A DNA stretch of 64,000 nt from Leptolyngbya sp. FACHB-8 (GCF_014695575.1 NZ_JACJOO010000077.1:1-64000); one strand, 5' to 3'. Shown: positions 29,890 to 38,968, numbered from the stretch's first letter. The notes: generated by a model from the sequence alone, not told the origin. Numbers and translations are program-made.

Positions 29890-29915
29890 GCAATGTTGAT
29901 CGGATTCCAGCTATG

Positions 29916-30043
29916 TTAACCTGAGTTCGGGTTAAGGGCGTTTTCGAGTGCCGCGCGTTGCGTGGCACTCGAAAACACTCATTTTGGCGTGCGCAAAGCG
30001 CACGCCAAAATGAGCACTTCAGCTTATCCTGAACTGAGGTTAA
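29916..30043. repeat. Family E double-hairpin element
   Basis: A 128-base element between convergent genes. The ends are inverted repeats of about 21 bases with four mismatches, TTAACCTGAGTTCGGG on the left. Two separate hairpins sit inside. The first has arms GTTTTCGAGTGCC/GGCACTCGAAAAC. The second has arms CTCATTTTGGCGTGCGC/GCGCACGCCAAAATGAG and closes on GCAAAGC. Either hairpin could stop transcription from the neighbouring gene on its side. It is a single copy in this window. Confidence 0.75.
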
Positions 30044-30182
30044 TTAAGTTTCAACTCAAACAGAGCCTCGACTGCTGAGCGGTAAGCGGCCAGTTATAGC
30101 CTCTGCTATTGCAAGCATTCTGGCTTCTTGTACCATTTGCTGGTTTTGAAATCAGTCAGTATCGACTCTAAGGGTTCTCGTT

Positions 30183-31397
30183 TTATCCGTAGCGATAGAG
30201 GGTCTGCTGAGCTGCGATCTGCGCGCCATCCCTCCGTACGGTGGTAGCGATAGATTGGGCACGAGCAGCCACATCGGATTGAAGAGCTAGTTTGAGGGCA
30301 CTCGTTAATGAATCGAGAGTTGGTGTGCCAGGCGCATGCGCGGTTCCGATGCCGAGGTGGTGAATTCGTTGGGCCCAGTAGTGCTGATCGTACATCTGCG
30401 GAATAACGACTTGGGGAACGCCAGCAAGCGCAGCGGCAGTTGTAGTTCCCGCGCCACCATGATGGACAACGGCAGCAACCCGTTTGAACAGGGCCTGTTG
30501 ATTGACCTCATCGATGATCAAGCAATCGGGTTCATCATCCACCAGCCATAGGTCAGCCCACCCACGAGAAATGATCGCACGGTACCCAACTGATCGAGCG
30601 GACATGACCATCACCTGGCTGATGTTTTCCGGTGCACGGACGCTGCCAAAGCCGAAGTACACAGGGGGTTCGCCAGCGTCGAGGAACACCTCCAGTTCGG
30701 GGGACAGAGGACACTCATCCGGCAGAATCCAAGCACCCGTCTGAAACACCGACTGATCTGCAGAGTTAGGCCAGGGTGCCAACGTTGGGTCGGCTGCCAA
30801 CCAGGGGCGATCGGTCAAGATGTGGCTGCGCACGTCACTGACCGGGACGAGACCGAGGGATGCCCGATGCGAGTTGAGCAGGGTACCCCACATGTCATTC
30901 CAACGCTGGGCATCCTGCACCCAACGTTCGTGGTAATCGACATCTGCAGGCGTCAGTGTGTCTCCTAACATGCCCAGTACGGGTGGCGCATGATATGGCG
31001 ATGGTAGAACAGCCGGGCAGTAGGCGGCAAAGACATACGGGATGCCCATCTTCTCGGCCACCGAGGGAGCAGCGATCTGGAGGGCTGTTGCTCCTACAAT
31101 GAGGTCGCAGCCTTGGGCTACCACTGCAATCGTTTCAAATTGTGTGGCAACTGTGCCTTCCATCATCTGACGCCGCTGTTCGGGAGTGGGTAGAACTGCC
31201 GTTGGGTTGACTTTCCCGGTTGATCGCAGTTGAGGCCCGATAGACGTGACGGGTATTCCTAGCCCCTCAATCCAGTTGCAGGAGTCGGGCGGCACGCACA
31301 GATGAACCTCCTGGTCGAGGGCTCTTAATGCCAGCGCGAGCGATACCAGTGGTTGAACATCGCCTCGCGTTCCGATGGTCGATAACAAGACGCGCAT
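30183..31397 (-). CDS. UGT/MurG-like glycosyltransferase (GT1/GT28 type)
   Basis: Nucleotide-sugar glycosyltransferase of 404 residues with the GT-B fold. The N-terminus is MRVLLSTIGTRGDVQPLVSL, typical of the sterol/antibiotic glycosyltransferase group, and the donor-binding motif is HHGGAGTTTAAALAGVPQV near residue 315. It probably transfers a sugar to a lipid or small molecule; the acceptor is unknown. ATG at 31395-31397 is preceded by AAGGAGA, so I prefer it to a start 24 codons upstream. The gene stands alone, convergent with the WD40 gene across the family E element. Confidence 0.85.
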   Translation of the reverse strand: MRVLLSTIGTRGDVQPLVSLALALRALDQEVHLCVPPDSCNWIEGLGIPVTSIGPQLRSTGKVNPTAVLPTPEQRRQMMEGTVATQFETIAVVAQGCDLIVGATALQIAAPSVAEKMGIPYVFAAYCPAVLPSPYHAPPVLGMLGDTLTPADVDYHERWVQDAQRWNDMWGTLLNSHRASLGLVPVSDVRSHILTDRPWLAADPTLAPWPNSADQSVFQTGAWILPDECPLSPELEVFLDAGEPPVYFGFGSVRAPENISQVMVMSARSVGYRAIISRGWADLWLVDDEPDCLIIDEVNQQALFKRVAAVVHHGGAGTTTAAALAGVPQVVIPQMYDQHYWAQRIHHLGIGTAHAPGTPTLDSLTSALKLALQSDVAARAQSIATTVRRDGAQIAAQQTLYRYG

Positions 31398-31602
31398 CAG
31401 AATCTCCTTTGGTACGAGTTGGCTGGTTGGCGAATTGCAAGCATGACCCACACTGGAGCTTTGCCGCAAGTTCCTTTGTTGCAGCCCAAGATCGTTTTGA
31501 AATCGCTAAAGCACATAACCCCTGAATCTAGCTGTACAGCAGCCTGTGTGAAGCCGTGAACACGGAAGAGCCTTGGGTTGTTGCATCAGTTGCAACGATT
31601 CG

Positions 31603-32049
31603 TTAGAAAACCGGCGGGGCGGGTGTGCTCTCCCCACTTCCACTCTCAGGAGCAGGCAACGGTGCGCACAATTCTAAGAGTGTGCCATCTGGGGCACGGA
31701 CGTAGGCAACCTCCTGCCCCCAAGGCAGCACGTAAGGCTCAGCGAGCACCTTCGCTCCTGCCGCAACAGCGCGCGTGAACGCACCGCGCACATCATCTGT
31801 CGTGAAAGCCACCTCAATGTTTGAGACGCGCGTCCCCAAGTTTGGTCGTTCATACCCGACTGGCATCAAGCGCTCGCCCGTCACGTGTGCCGCTACTGCC
31901 AACGTGCTCGCTCCGCACCCCGTCAACTCCCCAAACTGATAGTCAGGGTCGTAGAAGCGACGCGTCAGCCCAAGCGCACGCTCGTAAAACTCAAGGGCGG
32001 CTGGCACAGCGCCATCATCCACATAGACCACTATGCTCGTTAATTCCAT
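31603..32049 (-). CDS. VOC family protein
   Basis: Protein of 148 residues with a glyoxalase/dioxygenase-type VOC fold: MELTSIVVYVDDGAVPAALE at the start, GLTRRFYDPDYQFGEL in the first unit, and VAYVRAPDGTLLELC near the end with a metal-site Glu. A strong ribosome site, GAGGAGG, lies five bases before ATG 32049 and decides against a start 17 codons upstream. The gene is visibly richer in G and C than its neighbours and contains no GCGATCGC, which hints at recent transfer; this is an impression, not a calculation. The substrate is unknown. Confidence 0.8.
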   Translation of the reverse strand: MELTSIVVYVDDGAVPAALEFYERALGLTRRFYDPDYQFGELTGCGASTLAVAAHVTGERLMPVGYERPNLGTRVSNIEVAFTTDDVRGAFTRAVAAGAKVLAEPYVLPWGQEVAYVRAPDGTLLELCAPLPAPESGSGESTPAPPVF

Positions 32050-32187
32050 CTGACCTCCTCGTGAGTAGCAGGTTATCCCTCCTGTACAACCAGCTAACAA
32101 CCAAGCTCACCTGTCACAGGAAGAGAGCAAGGCACGAGCAGATTGTAGGGAGTTGTGCAGCATCTTGTTCTGCCTCATGTTAATCCT

Positions 32188-32294
32188 TTACGGCAATTTT
32201 CAAGTGACTCAGATCTAGTCAATTTTGTGAGAGCCACGCTCAGCGCAGCTCTCACAAAATTGACTGTGGTTTACTCAAGCGGGAAACGCTGTAA
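32188..32294 (+). repeat. Family A hairpin element, copy A2 (diverged)
   Basis: A worn copy of family A. The ends read TTACGGC and GCTGTAA, and the stem is AGTCAATTTTGTGAGAGC against GCTCTCACAAAATTGACT. The stem differs from A1 at several positions, yet the two arms still pair. The right flank TGGTTTACTCAAGCG matches the other copies. It ends 11 bases before the IS630-type transposase relic. Confidence 0.75.
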
Positions 32295-32305
32295 TTGAGC
32301 CATCG

Positions 32306-32440
32306 TTAAATGTTGCCCCGTTTGAGGAGGTTTTGCATCAAAATGCCAAACCACAGTTCAATTTGGTTGGGCCAGGAACAATGCTTCGGTATGAAATGGA
32401 AAACAATGCAAAGGATTGGGGTACTCAAAAACGCCCTTCT
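32306..32440 (-). pseudogene. IS630-family transposase fragment (C-terminal)
   Basis: A 44-codon stretch on the minus strand ending at a TAA (32306-32308) reads RRAFLS, then VFHFIPKHCSWPNQIELWFG, then LLKRGN. This is the C-terminal catalytic region of one group of IS630/Tc1-type transposases, where the usual form is FHFTPKHxSWLNQxE with the last catalytic Glu. Upstream, towards 32500, the frame loses similarity and I find no start, so only a fragment remains. A plus-strand frame over the same bases is a shadow. The rest of the 32050-32504 gap holds element A2 and nothing else I can assign. Confidence 0.65.
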
Positions 32441-32504
32441 GATTGCTATGGAATTGAGAATACCGCGTGGTGGTTGATGATTGCAATTGGCAATTGTATT
32501 GGCA

Positions 32505-33905
32505 TTACGGCCGCTTCAGTAAAGTGAAGCGATCGCCCCCTCGCCCGTCAGATACAACCTGAACAAGAATACCATTGCCGACGCGATCGCCTGTTGGCAG
32601 AAATTGCACCTGACCATTCGCTCCCGTAGCGGTAAAACCAGCCTTTTGCAACACCTTCTGTAACCCATCGCGAGTTGTATTTTCTTGCAAACCAGCAATG
32701 ACAGCCTGGGCTGCATCATAACTCATAGCCGTGCGCCAGTTGACTCTACCTGCCCAGCGCTGTTGAGCCTTAGTGGCGAAAGGTTCTGAAGGAAACCAGG
32801 GAACGGATAGGATGAGCCCTGAAACATGGGAACCGCCCTCTTGTAAGGTTTGCATGGTGTAGAGAGTGGGGCTTCCAAACAGCGGTAATCGGGTTGAATT
32901 GTTTTGCATGAGGGCGATCGCACGATTAATCCGATCAATATGGGGGGCAAAGACAATACCTTGGGCTCGACTACGAATAATGTCACGCATAACCATTTGA
33001 GGATTAAACGTAGGACTTGCAAAATCGCAAGCGACAGAGACAATCTTTCCTCCTAAACCGGAAAGCGCTGGCACAAACTCCTCATAGAACGATACATTAT
33101 CTGGAGCTTGAGAATCGTAGCAAATCGCTATAGTTTGCAACCCCTTTTGTTTAACCATGTGTTCTGCTAGAGGAGTTGCGATCGCCCCAATATTAGGAAC
33201 GGTCCGGAAGATATAATCACCAAAACCCGATAACGAGTTGGCAAAACTAGTCGGAGAAACCATCACCAATCCTTCTTTTTCATAAATCGGGGCAGCCGCT
33301 AGAGAAGCATCGGTTGCATTATGCCCAATCACCGCTAAAATTCTCCGATTGTTTGTGAACGCTTCGGCAATTTGTTCGGCAATTTGCGCGTCGTTATCAT
33401 CATTTGCAATTTGGACTTGCAGCCCTACTCCCTTGATACCACCCTGGCTGTTAATTTCATCCTGAGCTTGGGCAACTCCCCGCAGTATTTCCTGAGCCAC
33501 ATTAGGGTTGCTGCCGATGGGTACGCTTACCGCGATCTGAAGGGTAGGGCGATCGCCCACTTTGGCGTTATTCAAATAGATTAGCGTTTCCGGGTCATTA
33601 GGGCGCTGCTCTAGAGCGATTTGAAAGTGCTTAGCAGCAGTGGCATAGTCTTTTCTAGCAAAGGCTTCAACCCCCTTCTGTTGATCAGATGTATTTCCAG
33701 ATGTCAGGAGCAAACGTTCACCAAAGCTCATGCGGCTCATGACCCGAGAGGGTCTAGAGGCGATCGCTTCAAGGAAGGACCTGGGGAATGTTCCTTCCCA
33801 CGACTGCAACCACGGCACCAATCGAGGCACAGCAATAAAGAGTATGAAACCGAGCACGATGAAAACGATGGGCGGAGGAGTCCGCCGCTTAGAATGAGTT
33901 GCCAT
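32505..33905 (-). CDS. ABC transporter substrate-binding protein (branched-chain amino acid/receptor type)
   Basis: Protein of 466 residues. A single hydrophobic segment near the N-terminus (IVFIVLGFILFIAVPRLV) should anchor it. A short TPR-like helical region follows (FARKDYATAAKHFQIALEQ), and from about residue 125 the rest is a type I periplasmic-binding fold of the leucine/isoleucine/valine receptor class (AVSVPIGSNPNVAQEILRG, GVGLQVQIANDDNDAQ). No permease or ATPase genes are nearby, so it may be a ligand-sensing protein rather than part of a transporter. It lies 13 bases after a coiled-coil protein gene on the same strand and is probably cotranscribed with it. Confidence 0.82.
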   Translation of the reverse strand: MATHSKRRTPPPIVFIVLGFILFIAVPRLVPWLQSWEGTFPRSFLEAIASRPSRVMSRMSFGERLLLTSGNTSDQQKGVEAFARKDYATAAKHFQIALEQRPNDPETLIYLNNAKVGDRPTLQIAVSVPIGSNPNVAQEILRGVAQAQDEINSQGGIKGVGLQVQIANDDNDAQIAEQIAEAFTNNRRILAVIGHNATDASLAAAPIYEKEGLVMVSPTSFANSLSGFGDYIFRTVPNIGAIATPLAEHMVKQKGLQTIAICYDSQAPDNVSFYEEFVPALSGLGGKIVSVACDFASPTFNPQMVMRDIIRSRAQGIVFAPHIDRINRAIALMQNNSTRLPLFGSPTLYTMQTLQEGGSHVSGLILSVPWFPSEPFATKAQQRWAGRVNWRTAMSYDAAQAVIAGLQENTTRDGLQKVLQKAGFTATGANGQVQFLPTGDRVGNGILVQVVSDGRGGDRFTLLKRP

Positions 33906-33918
33906 TCCATTGCTCCTA

Positions 33919-34656
33919 TCATTCAGATGTTGAGTCGATTTGTTGCAACCGCTGGTTAATCTCGTCGTCCAGGGTGAGTTTTTCCAGGTCGGAGTTAAGT
34001 TTTTCCGTTGGGCTTTCCGAAAGTTCAGCTAAAGCATTGGTTCTCAAATAACGCCGTTGAATAGAGGATTGAGCGGCTTCAAATTGCGATCGAGCTGATG
34101 TCACTTCAAGGCTGTTGTTAATCTGTGTAATGGTTTTCAGCGCTTCGTTTACCTCTGACAAATCCTTGAGATTTTGCATCTCAAGTTTGTAAGTTTCCAG
34201 GCGTTGCTGTTCTCGTTGCAAGCGTTCACGATGAGTTGTCAGGATTTGCTCTGCTTGCGAAACCTGTTCCCCCAGGATGGGTAAGAGCCGTTCAATTAAA
34301 ATAGCCTTTCCCATTGCTAGACGAGCCGCTTCGACGTTGTTTTGGCGCTGTGCCAGGAGCGCCTGTTGTTGGATACCCTCCAATTCCTTCTGTTTGGCGT
34401 TATATTTCTGCTGTGCCCGTTGATAACTGGCAGTCATCTTTGCCACCGATTCGGTGAGTTGCTGCACAGCCTCCTGCATGGAATAGAGAGATTCCTGGGC
34501 TGCTTCTACGGCAATTTTGCCGCCGGACTCGATCGGAATTCCCCACAACCAATTCCACAAAGCAATCAGCGTTTGGGCAGCGCGATCGCCCAGCAACCAA
34601 TAAACAACACCTCGTCCTGTCTTGTCACCCAGAAGCCAGTAAAATAATTGCTTCAT
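33919..34656 (-). CDS. Coiled-coil protein, PspA/IM30-like
   Basis: Protein of 245 residues. The first 45 contain the tandem motif FYWLLGDKTGRGVVYWLLGD and further Trp-rich hydrophobic stretches, likely a membrane-associating element. From about residue 50 to 200 it is almost entirely charged heptad sequence (SVAKMTASYQRAQQKYNAKQ and so on), a long coiled coil of the type seen in PspA/IM30 proteins, which bind stressed membranes. It is upstream of the binding-protein gene by 13 bases. The family call is from the general pattern and is moderately sure. Confidence 0.6.
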   Translation of the reverse strand: MKQLFYWLLGDKTGRGVVYWLLGDRAAQTLIALWNWLWGIPIESGGKIAVEAAQESLYSMQEAVQQLTESVAKMTASYQRAQQKYNAKQKELEGIQQQALLAQRQNNVEAARLAMGKAILIERLLPILGEQVSQAEQILTTHRERLQREQQRLETYKLEMQNLKDLSEVNEALKTITQINNSLEVTSARSQFEAAQSSIQRRYLRTNALAELSESPTEKLNSDLEKLTLDDEINQRLQQIDSTSE

Positions 34657-34717
34657 ATCGTCAATTAGATCCTTTTGTCATGACTGGTCTGTCGTTTTGA
34701 CAGGCCTTTTAACACGT

Positions 34718-34821
34718 GCTAGTACAGCAAAACGAAAGTTTTGAAAGGGGTGAAGGGGTCCCACCCCTTCTTGGGGGCGAAGCCCCCAAACCCCAAGTTG
34801 CAAAATTTGGTGTTTGCAACA
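34718..34821. repeat. Family F tandem hairpin element
   Basis: A run of about 104 bases holding three inverted repeats side by side: AAAACGAAAGTTTT, then GAAGGGGTCCCACCCCTTC, then TTGGGGGCGAAGCCCCCAA with the GCGAAGC apex. A fourth, separate hairpin follows at 34837-34872 with arms GACCGAC/GTCGGTC, and one precedes at 34687-34708 (GGTCTGTC/GACAGGCC then TTTT). They fill the 280 bases upstream of the coiled-coil gene. Whether they form one element or several is not clear from one copy. Confidence 0.55.
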
Positions 34822-34936
34822 CTAAATACGCAAAAAGACCGACTTATAGACACAATTGTCTACAGGTCGGTCATGTCAGAATTGCACTTGATCAGAACCG
34901 AATAGTTAAAGTTGATGTTTGGATTTGAGAGCCTAC

Positions 34937-35401
34937 TCAGGCAGGTTGGGCGATCGCCTGTTCCTGCTGTATCCAACGCTGAATCTCCTGCTCATTAAGA
35001 TGGAAACAGTAAGAAGGCGCACCACCAATAATGATTCGCGTTGTATTGCGACCACTACGCTCACAGGTAACTTCCAGACAGCCACATCCTGTCTCTGTCC
35101 AAGTTCTTAGCAGACGTTGTTCGAGACATTGTAGAACTTGTTCAGGCTGGTCTTTCATCTCAGGTTGGGGTTTGAAAGGACGCCTAGTCATGCGTGTTTT
35201 CCATGTTTCAATATCCTCGCTTGTAAAAGCGAAAGAGTATTGTGTTGAGTCGCACAGGAAGACTAGCTGGCGTGTGTAGGAAATACCACGCTGGCTTGTG
35301 ATGGAGAAGAAGCCAAACCCACTGTGCTGCAAGGTTTCCCTCAAAGTAGTTTGCAAGGTCTGAAATAGGTCATCGATCGTTCCAGGTCGGGAATACTTCA
35401 C
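34937..35401 (-). CDS. Hypothetical protein, 154 residues
   Basis: I do not recognise this gene. It encodes a soluble protein without a signal peptide or membrane segment. It begins MKYSRPGTIDDLFQTLQTTL and has several aromatic and cysteine residues, including ETGCGCLEVTCER near residue 105. A helix rich in Gln and Arg, EQEIQRWIQQEQA, closes it. The codon pattern and HIP1 content match the genes around it. There is no close partner on the same strand; the 34.66-34.94 kb gap to the coiled-coil gene is filled with hairpins. Confidence 0.55.
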   Translation of the reverse strand: MKYSRPGTIDDLFQTLQTTLRETLQHSGFGFFSITSQRGISYTRQLVFLCDSTQYSFAFTSEDIETWKTRMTRRPFKPQPEMKDQPEQVLQCLEQRLLRTWTETGCGCLEVTCERSGRNTTRIIIGGAPSYCFHLNEQEIQRWIQQEQAIAQPA

Positions 35402-35715
35402 GCATCACCTCACAAAGGGGCAAACACTAAAGGCAAGTCATTTTGAGTAGCGCTATTCTTTTGAGCCTAGAAGCATCCTAGGTAACATCATCAAAGATGT
35501 CAAGTAAGTAATGACTAAATCCTATTTATAAAATGACTAAGTGCTGTCTTGAGGCTCCCCGACCCTTCGCCTATACCGACGAAGCGTGAAGGATGACTGG
35601 GAAATACCAGTAATGGGTAGGTTTCACCTTGAAAAACTCTTTCTTGGGTGTGAGTTTTAAGAGAAGTAGCAAGTAAAGCTAGTGTATAGTCTATTTAAGG
35701 GCTATTTGTCTGCGA
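35402..35715. other. Intergenic region upstream of the NACHT gene
   Basis: Divergent promoter region of 314 bases. It contains two copies of ATGACTAA about 24 bases apart (near 35510 and 35533) and an AT-rich stretch with TATAGT at 35685-35690, a possible -10 box for the NACHT gene. No convincing -35 box lies at the usual distance. A stretch at 35555-35620 is GC-rich with short symmetries but I can assign no RNA or gene to it. Confidence 0.3.
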
Positions 35716-38055
35716 ATGTTATTGCCCTACCAAAACAGCGGTTCTATGGCTAAACCCTCCCTAGCTGCCTCTCAGATCGGCATTCAACTTGCGAAGCAAT
35801 CCATGACAAAAGCAGGATGGACTCAGAAAAGACTGAGTACGCTCGTTGATTGCAGTCGGCAGCCCATTACCAACTTCTTCAAGGGAGAACCAGTCGCCCA
35901 ACCCATTTTTGTCAAAATTTGCGATCGCCTCAATCTCAACTGGCAAGAAATCGCTGACTTCTCTGCCCTTACACCGACAGTTTCAACGATAACGAATGTC
36001 TCATTAGAATCCTTTGATCATGATCCAATCGCGTTAGTGCAGAACCTGCGACGGCAAACCTACGCTGCCCTTGAGGAGCGGTGCGGCACGATGCGAATTC
36101 TGGATATGTCCTACCCCATTGGCATTGAGGACATCTATACGGATGTCAATATTCTGGAGCAACTCAGTGGGCGCAGGCGCAAAAAGCTAGATGACCTGCT
36201 GGAAAGTTGCGATGTTGAGACGTTCGATCGCCTGGGTTTTGGGCAGGCCACTGAAGAACGAATTTCTGGTATAGAAGCAGTTCAGAAATATCGCAGGCTG
36301 ATTATTTTAGGTAAGCCTGGAGCAGGAAAAACAACGTTCCTGAAGCATTTAGCCATCCAGTGCAATGAGGGAAAATTTGAATCGGAACGGTTGCCTATCT
36401 TTGTTACTCTAAAGGATTTTGCAGAAACTCCCGACCAACCTGAGTTATTACAATACATTTGTCATCGGGATTTTCATGATGATCCAGAGGCTTCGCAGGC
36501 GATCGCCGCCATTTTTCAGCAGGGTCGAGCGTTGGTTCTGCTAGATGGATTAGATGAAGTTCGCGGTGAGGATCACGATCGCATTGTGCGAGACATTCGC
36601 ACTTTTTCGGAACAATATTACGACAACCACTTTGTTATTACCTGTCGTATCGCCGCATGGGAATATACCTTTGAAAAATTCACTGAGGTCGAAATTGCTG
36701 ATTTTGATGAGGTACAAATTGCGGCATTTGTAGCTAAATGGTTTAGCCAAAAACCCATCAAACCTGAAAGTTTTCTTCGGGCATTGAATCAAAACCCTAA
36801 AATATATCAATTGGCTGTCAGTCCCTTATTGCTGACATTGCTCTGCCTTGCCTTTGAGGAATCAGGTGAGTTTCCAGCAAGCCGCTCCGAGCTATATAAG
36901 GAAGGTATTGATGCACTTCTCAAGAAATGGGATGCCAAACGGGGAATTCAACGAGACCAAGTTTACAAGAAGCTATCACTCCAGCACAAGCAAGATCTAC
37001 TCAGTTATATTGCGTTGGTCACGTTCAAACAGCAATCCTATTTCTTCAAACAATCGGTACTGGAGGAGTACATTGCTGACTATATTGCTGATTTACCCGA
37101 TGCTCAGTCTGACCCTGAAGCCCTAAAACTTGATAGCGAGGCTGTTCTGCGCTCCATCGAAGCACAGCATGGGTTATTGGTAGAACGGGCAAAAGGCATT
37201 TATTCCTTCTCCCACCTCACCTTTCAAGAATACTTTGCAGCCCGTGAAATCGTTTTCAACGCGGCTCATCTTGATGAGGCCATCCATAACTTACTAAACC
37301 ATCTTCATGATCGCCGTTGGCAAGAAATATTTCTCCTAACAACAGAGATGTTGCGCGATGCTAGTCGCTTAATTCTGCCTATGAAGCAAGCCATTGACGG
37401 CCTCTTAGCCCATGAAGCAAAGCTTCAGCGTTTTTTGCACTATGTTCACGATCGCGCCACTTCGCCAGAATTCTCTTTTTGTAAACCACTGGCTGCCCGT
37501 GCCTTTTGTTTTGATATCGACTTCGACATAGACAAGCGACGAGCGATCGCCCTCCTGGCAGATCCCACCGCAAAAATTCTCGTATGCGCCAGTTTCTTTA
37601 CTCGTATCCTCAATATTAGTCTCGAACAGGCCATTGCGATCGCCCAGGATTACGAAGCAAGCGCACCGAGTGATCAAAAAATCACGGCAACTCACTCCGC
37701 TGATGAAGCTATGTGGATTGGTGTTCGGGTAGCATTACAGTCAGAAAAAATTAAACCAGACTTACATCGACGATTAAAAGAATTTACGCAACGGGAAAAT
37801 TTAATACTACAAGATGATAAGGCGTTAGAGCAAATGGCGGATGATGCCAGAAAAGTTGCAAAAGACAATCTAAATCATATCGGAAATGACGCATGGAAAT
37901 TGAGCAATCGTCAGTTTACTGATAACGAGAAAAATCTTTTACGTCAATATTACAAAGCTAATGAATTACTCCTGCGCTGTCTTAAGAGCGAGGGCTGCCG
38001 AATGGATCGCAAGACGCGCCAGCATGTTGAAGAGACTTTACTGATGCCAAACTAG
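35716..38055 (+). CDS. NACHT-domain NTPase with N-terminal helix-turn-helix
   Basis: STAND NTPase of 779 residues. Residues 20-75 form a XRE-like helix-turn-helix (KAGWTQKRLSTLVDCSRQPI). The NACHT core has a P-loop in ILGKPGAGKTTFLKHLA near residue 200, Walker B LVLLDGLDEV near 275, and a downstream FSHLTFQEYFAA motif near 500 that marks NACHT proteins. The C-terminal 260 residues are helical and probably sense or regulate. Bacterial NACHT proteins include several phage-defence factors; this one has no recognisable effector domain other than the HTH, so a defence role is only possible. The start is uncertain (ATG 35716 or 35746). A cupin gene begins four bases after its stop. Confidence 0.85.
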   Translation: MLLPYQNSGSMAKPSLAASQIGIQLAKQSMTKAGWTQKRLSTLVDCSRQPITNFFKGEPVAQPIFVKICDRLNLNWQEIADFSALTPTVSTITNVSLESFDHDPIALVQNLRRQTYAALEERCGTMRILDMSYPIGIEDIYTDVNILEQLSGRRRKKLDDLLESCDVETFDRLGFGQATEERISGIEAVQKYRRLIILGKPGAGKTTFLKHLAIQCNEGKFESERLPIFVTLKDFAETPDQPELLQYICHRDFHDDPEASQAIAAIFQQGRALVLLDGLDEVRGEDHDRIVRDIRTFSEQYYDNHFVITCRIAAWEYTFEKFTEVEIADFDEVQIAAFVAKWFSQKPIKPESFLRALNQNPKIYQLAVSPLLLTLLCLAFEESGEFPASRSELYKEGIDALLKKWDAKRGIQRDQVYKKLSLQHKQDLLSYIALVTFKQQSYFFKQSVLEEYIADYIADLPDAQSDPEALKLDSEAVLRSIEAQHGLLVERAKGIYSFSHLTFQEYFAAREIVFNAAHLDEAIHNLLNHLHDRRWQEIFLLTTEMLRDASRLILPMKQAIDGLLAHEAKLQRFLHYVHDRATSPEFSFCKPLAARAFCFDIDFDIDKRRAIALLADPTAKILVCASFFTRILNISLEQAIAIAQDYEASAPSDQKITATHSADEAMWIGVRVALQSEKIKPDLHRRLKEFTQRENLILQDDKALEQMADDARKVAKDNLNHIGNDAWKLSNRQFTDNEKNLLRQYYKANELLLRCLKSEGCRMDRKTRQHVEETLLMPN

Positions 38056-38059
38056 CCCT

Positions 38060-38764
38060 ATGGATATCCATTCAATTCAGAAAACCCTAGTTCAGAACCT
38101 CAGTCCAATCCTAACCCTGACAACCTGGCAGAACAATGTCGTCGAACTTCCTGGGGATGGAACTCATTGGGGCTTTGTTTATCAGGGCAATCCGCAACTT
38201 CAGCGTCATTGGGCAGGACAAACCTTCTCACTGTACCCCGACATGTACTTTTGCTTACCCGGTCAGGGTAGTATTGGCGGCGAAAACTCCTGTGGGATGG
38301 TGATTACCTGCTTGAATGCCGAAGGGATGTTTAGCATGGGAGGACCCGTCGAATCCAGGGGACGTTTTGCTTACATTGATGGTGGAGCCAACAGTGTATT
38401 AATTCCGCCGATGCGCTCCGGTGAACCCTGCCTTAATGCTCTCTATTTCCCATCAGGTTGTGATCAAACGATGCATACCCATCCCAGCGATCGCATTGGT
38501 GTCGTCCTCAATGGAGTTGGGGAAGCCGAAACACCCGATCGCATTGTGCAACTCCAACCCGGCATGCTCTTTATAATTCCTTGCCATAGTCCCCACAAAT
38601 TTCGCACTAAAAATAGTGGTCTTGCCCTCGTTGTATTCCATCCTGATAGCGATACTGGCTTTACCCATCGCAATAACCCTATGCTAAATCGCACCCTCGT
38701 AGAAGGTGTCAGTGCTGCCAATATTCCGGAAATTCAAACGCCCCTTAACTCCCAATTTGAGTAG
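38060..38764 (+). CDS. Cupin-domain protein, probably two tandem cupins
   Basis: Soluble protein of 234 residues with a double-stranded beta-helix pattern. The second half has a good cupin metal site: TMHTHPSDRIGVVLNGVGEA (H-x-H then the turn) and, later, FIIPCHSPHKF. The first half reads as a decayed or metal-free cupin (GFVYQGNPQLQRHWAGQTFS, then MYFCLPGQGSIGG). It begins four bases after the NACHT stop, so the two are likely cotranscribed. Whether it modifies or binds a small molecule for the NACHT protein cannot be said. Confidence 0.75.
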   Translation: MDIHSIQKTLVQNLSPILTLTTWQNNVVELPGDGTHWGFVYQGNPQLQRHWAGQTFSLYPDMYFCLPGQGSIGGENSCGMVITCLNAEGMFSMGGPVESRGRFAYIDGGANSVLIPPMRSGEPCLNALYFPSGCDQTMHTHPSDRIGVVLNGVGEAETPDRIVQLQPGMLFIIPCHSPHKFRTKNSGLALVVFHPDSDTGFTHRNNPMLNRTLVEGVSAANIPEIQTPLNSQFE

Positions 38765-38777
38765 ATTACAGAGGAAC

Positions 38778-38806
38778 GTTTTAGGCATACTTCATACGCC
38801 CAAAAC
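38778..38806 (+). terminator. Hairpin after the cupin gene
   Basis: Arms GTTTTAGGC (38778-38786) and GCCCAAAAC (38798-38806) pair with one mismatch around a 11-base loop, 14 bases after the cupin stop. No T run follows. It probably ends the NACHT-cupin transcript. Confidence 0.45.
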
Positions 38807-38968
38807 ACTCTAGAAACAAGGCATTTCGTGTGCCGTTTTCCTCCTCCCGTAATTCAGGAGAGCGATTAACTAATTGTACAAGGCAACCGTAGGTCGAGCA
38901 GAAGATACAGCAGTTATGCTGTAAGCAAAGCCGTTACCTTATGTTGTCAACACCACGAGACATTTCAC

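Noticed and set aside
32333-32527. Plus-strand frame of 64 residues
   Set aside because: It lies over the minus-strand IS630 transposase relic, begins with TTG very close to a GAGGAGG stretch, and shows no protein pattern of its own.
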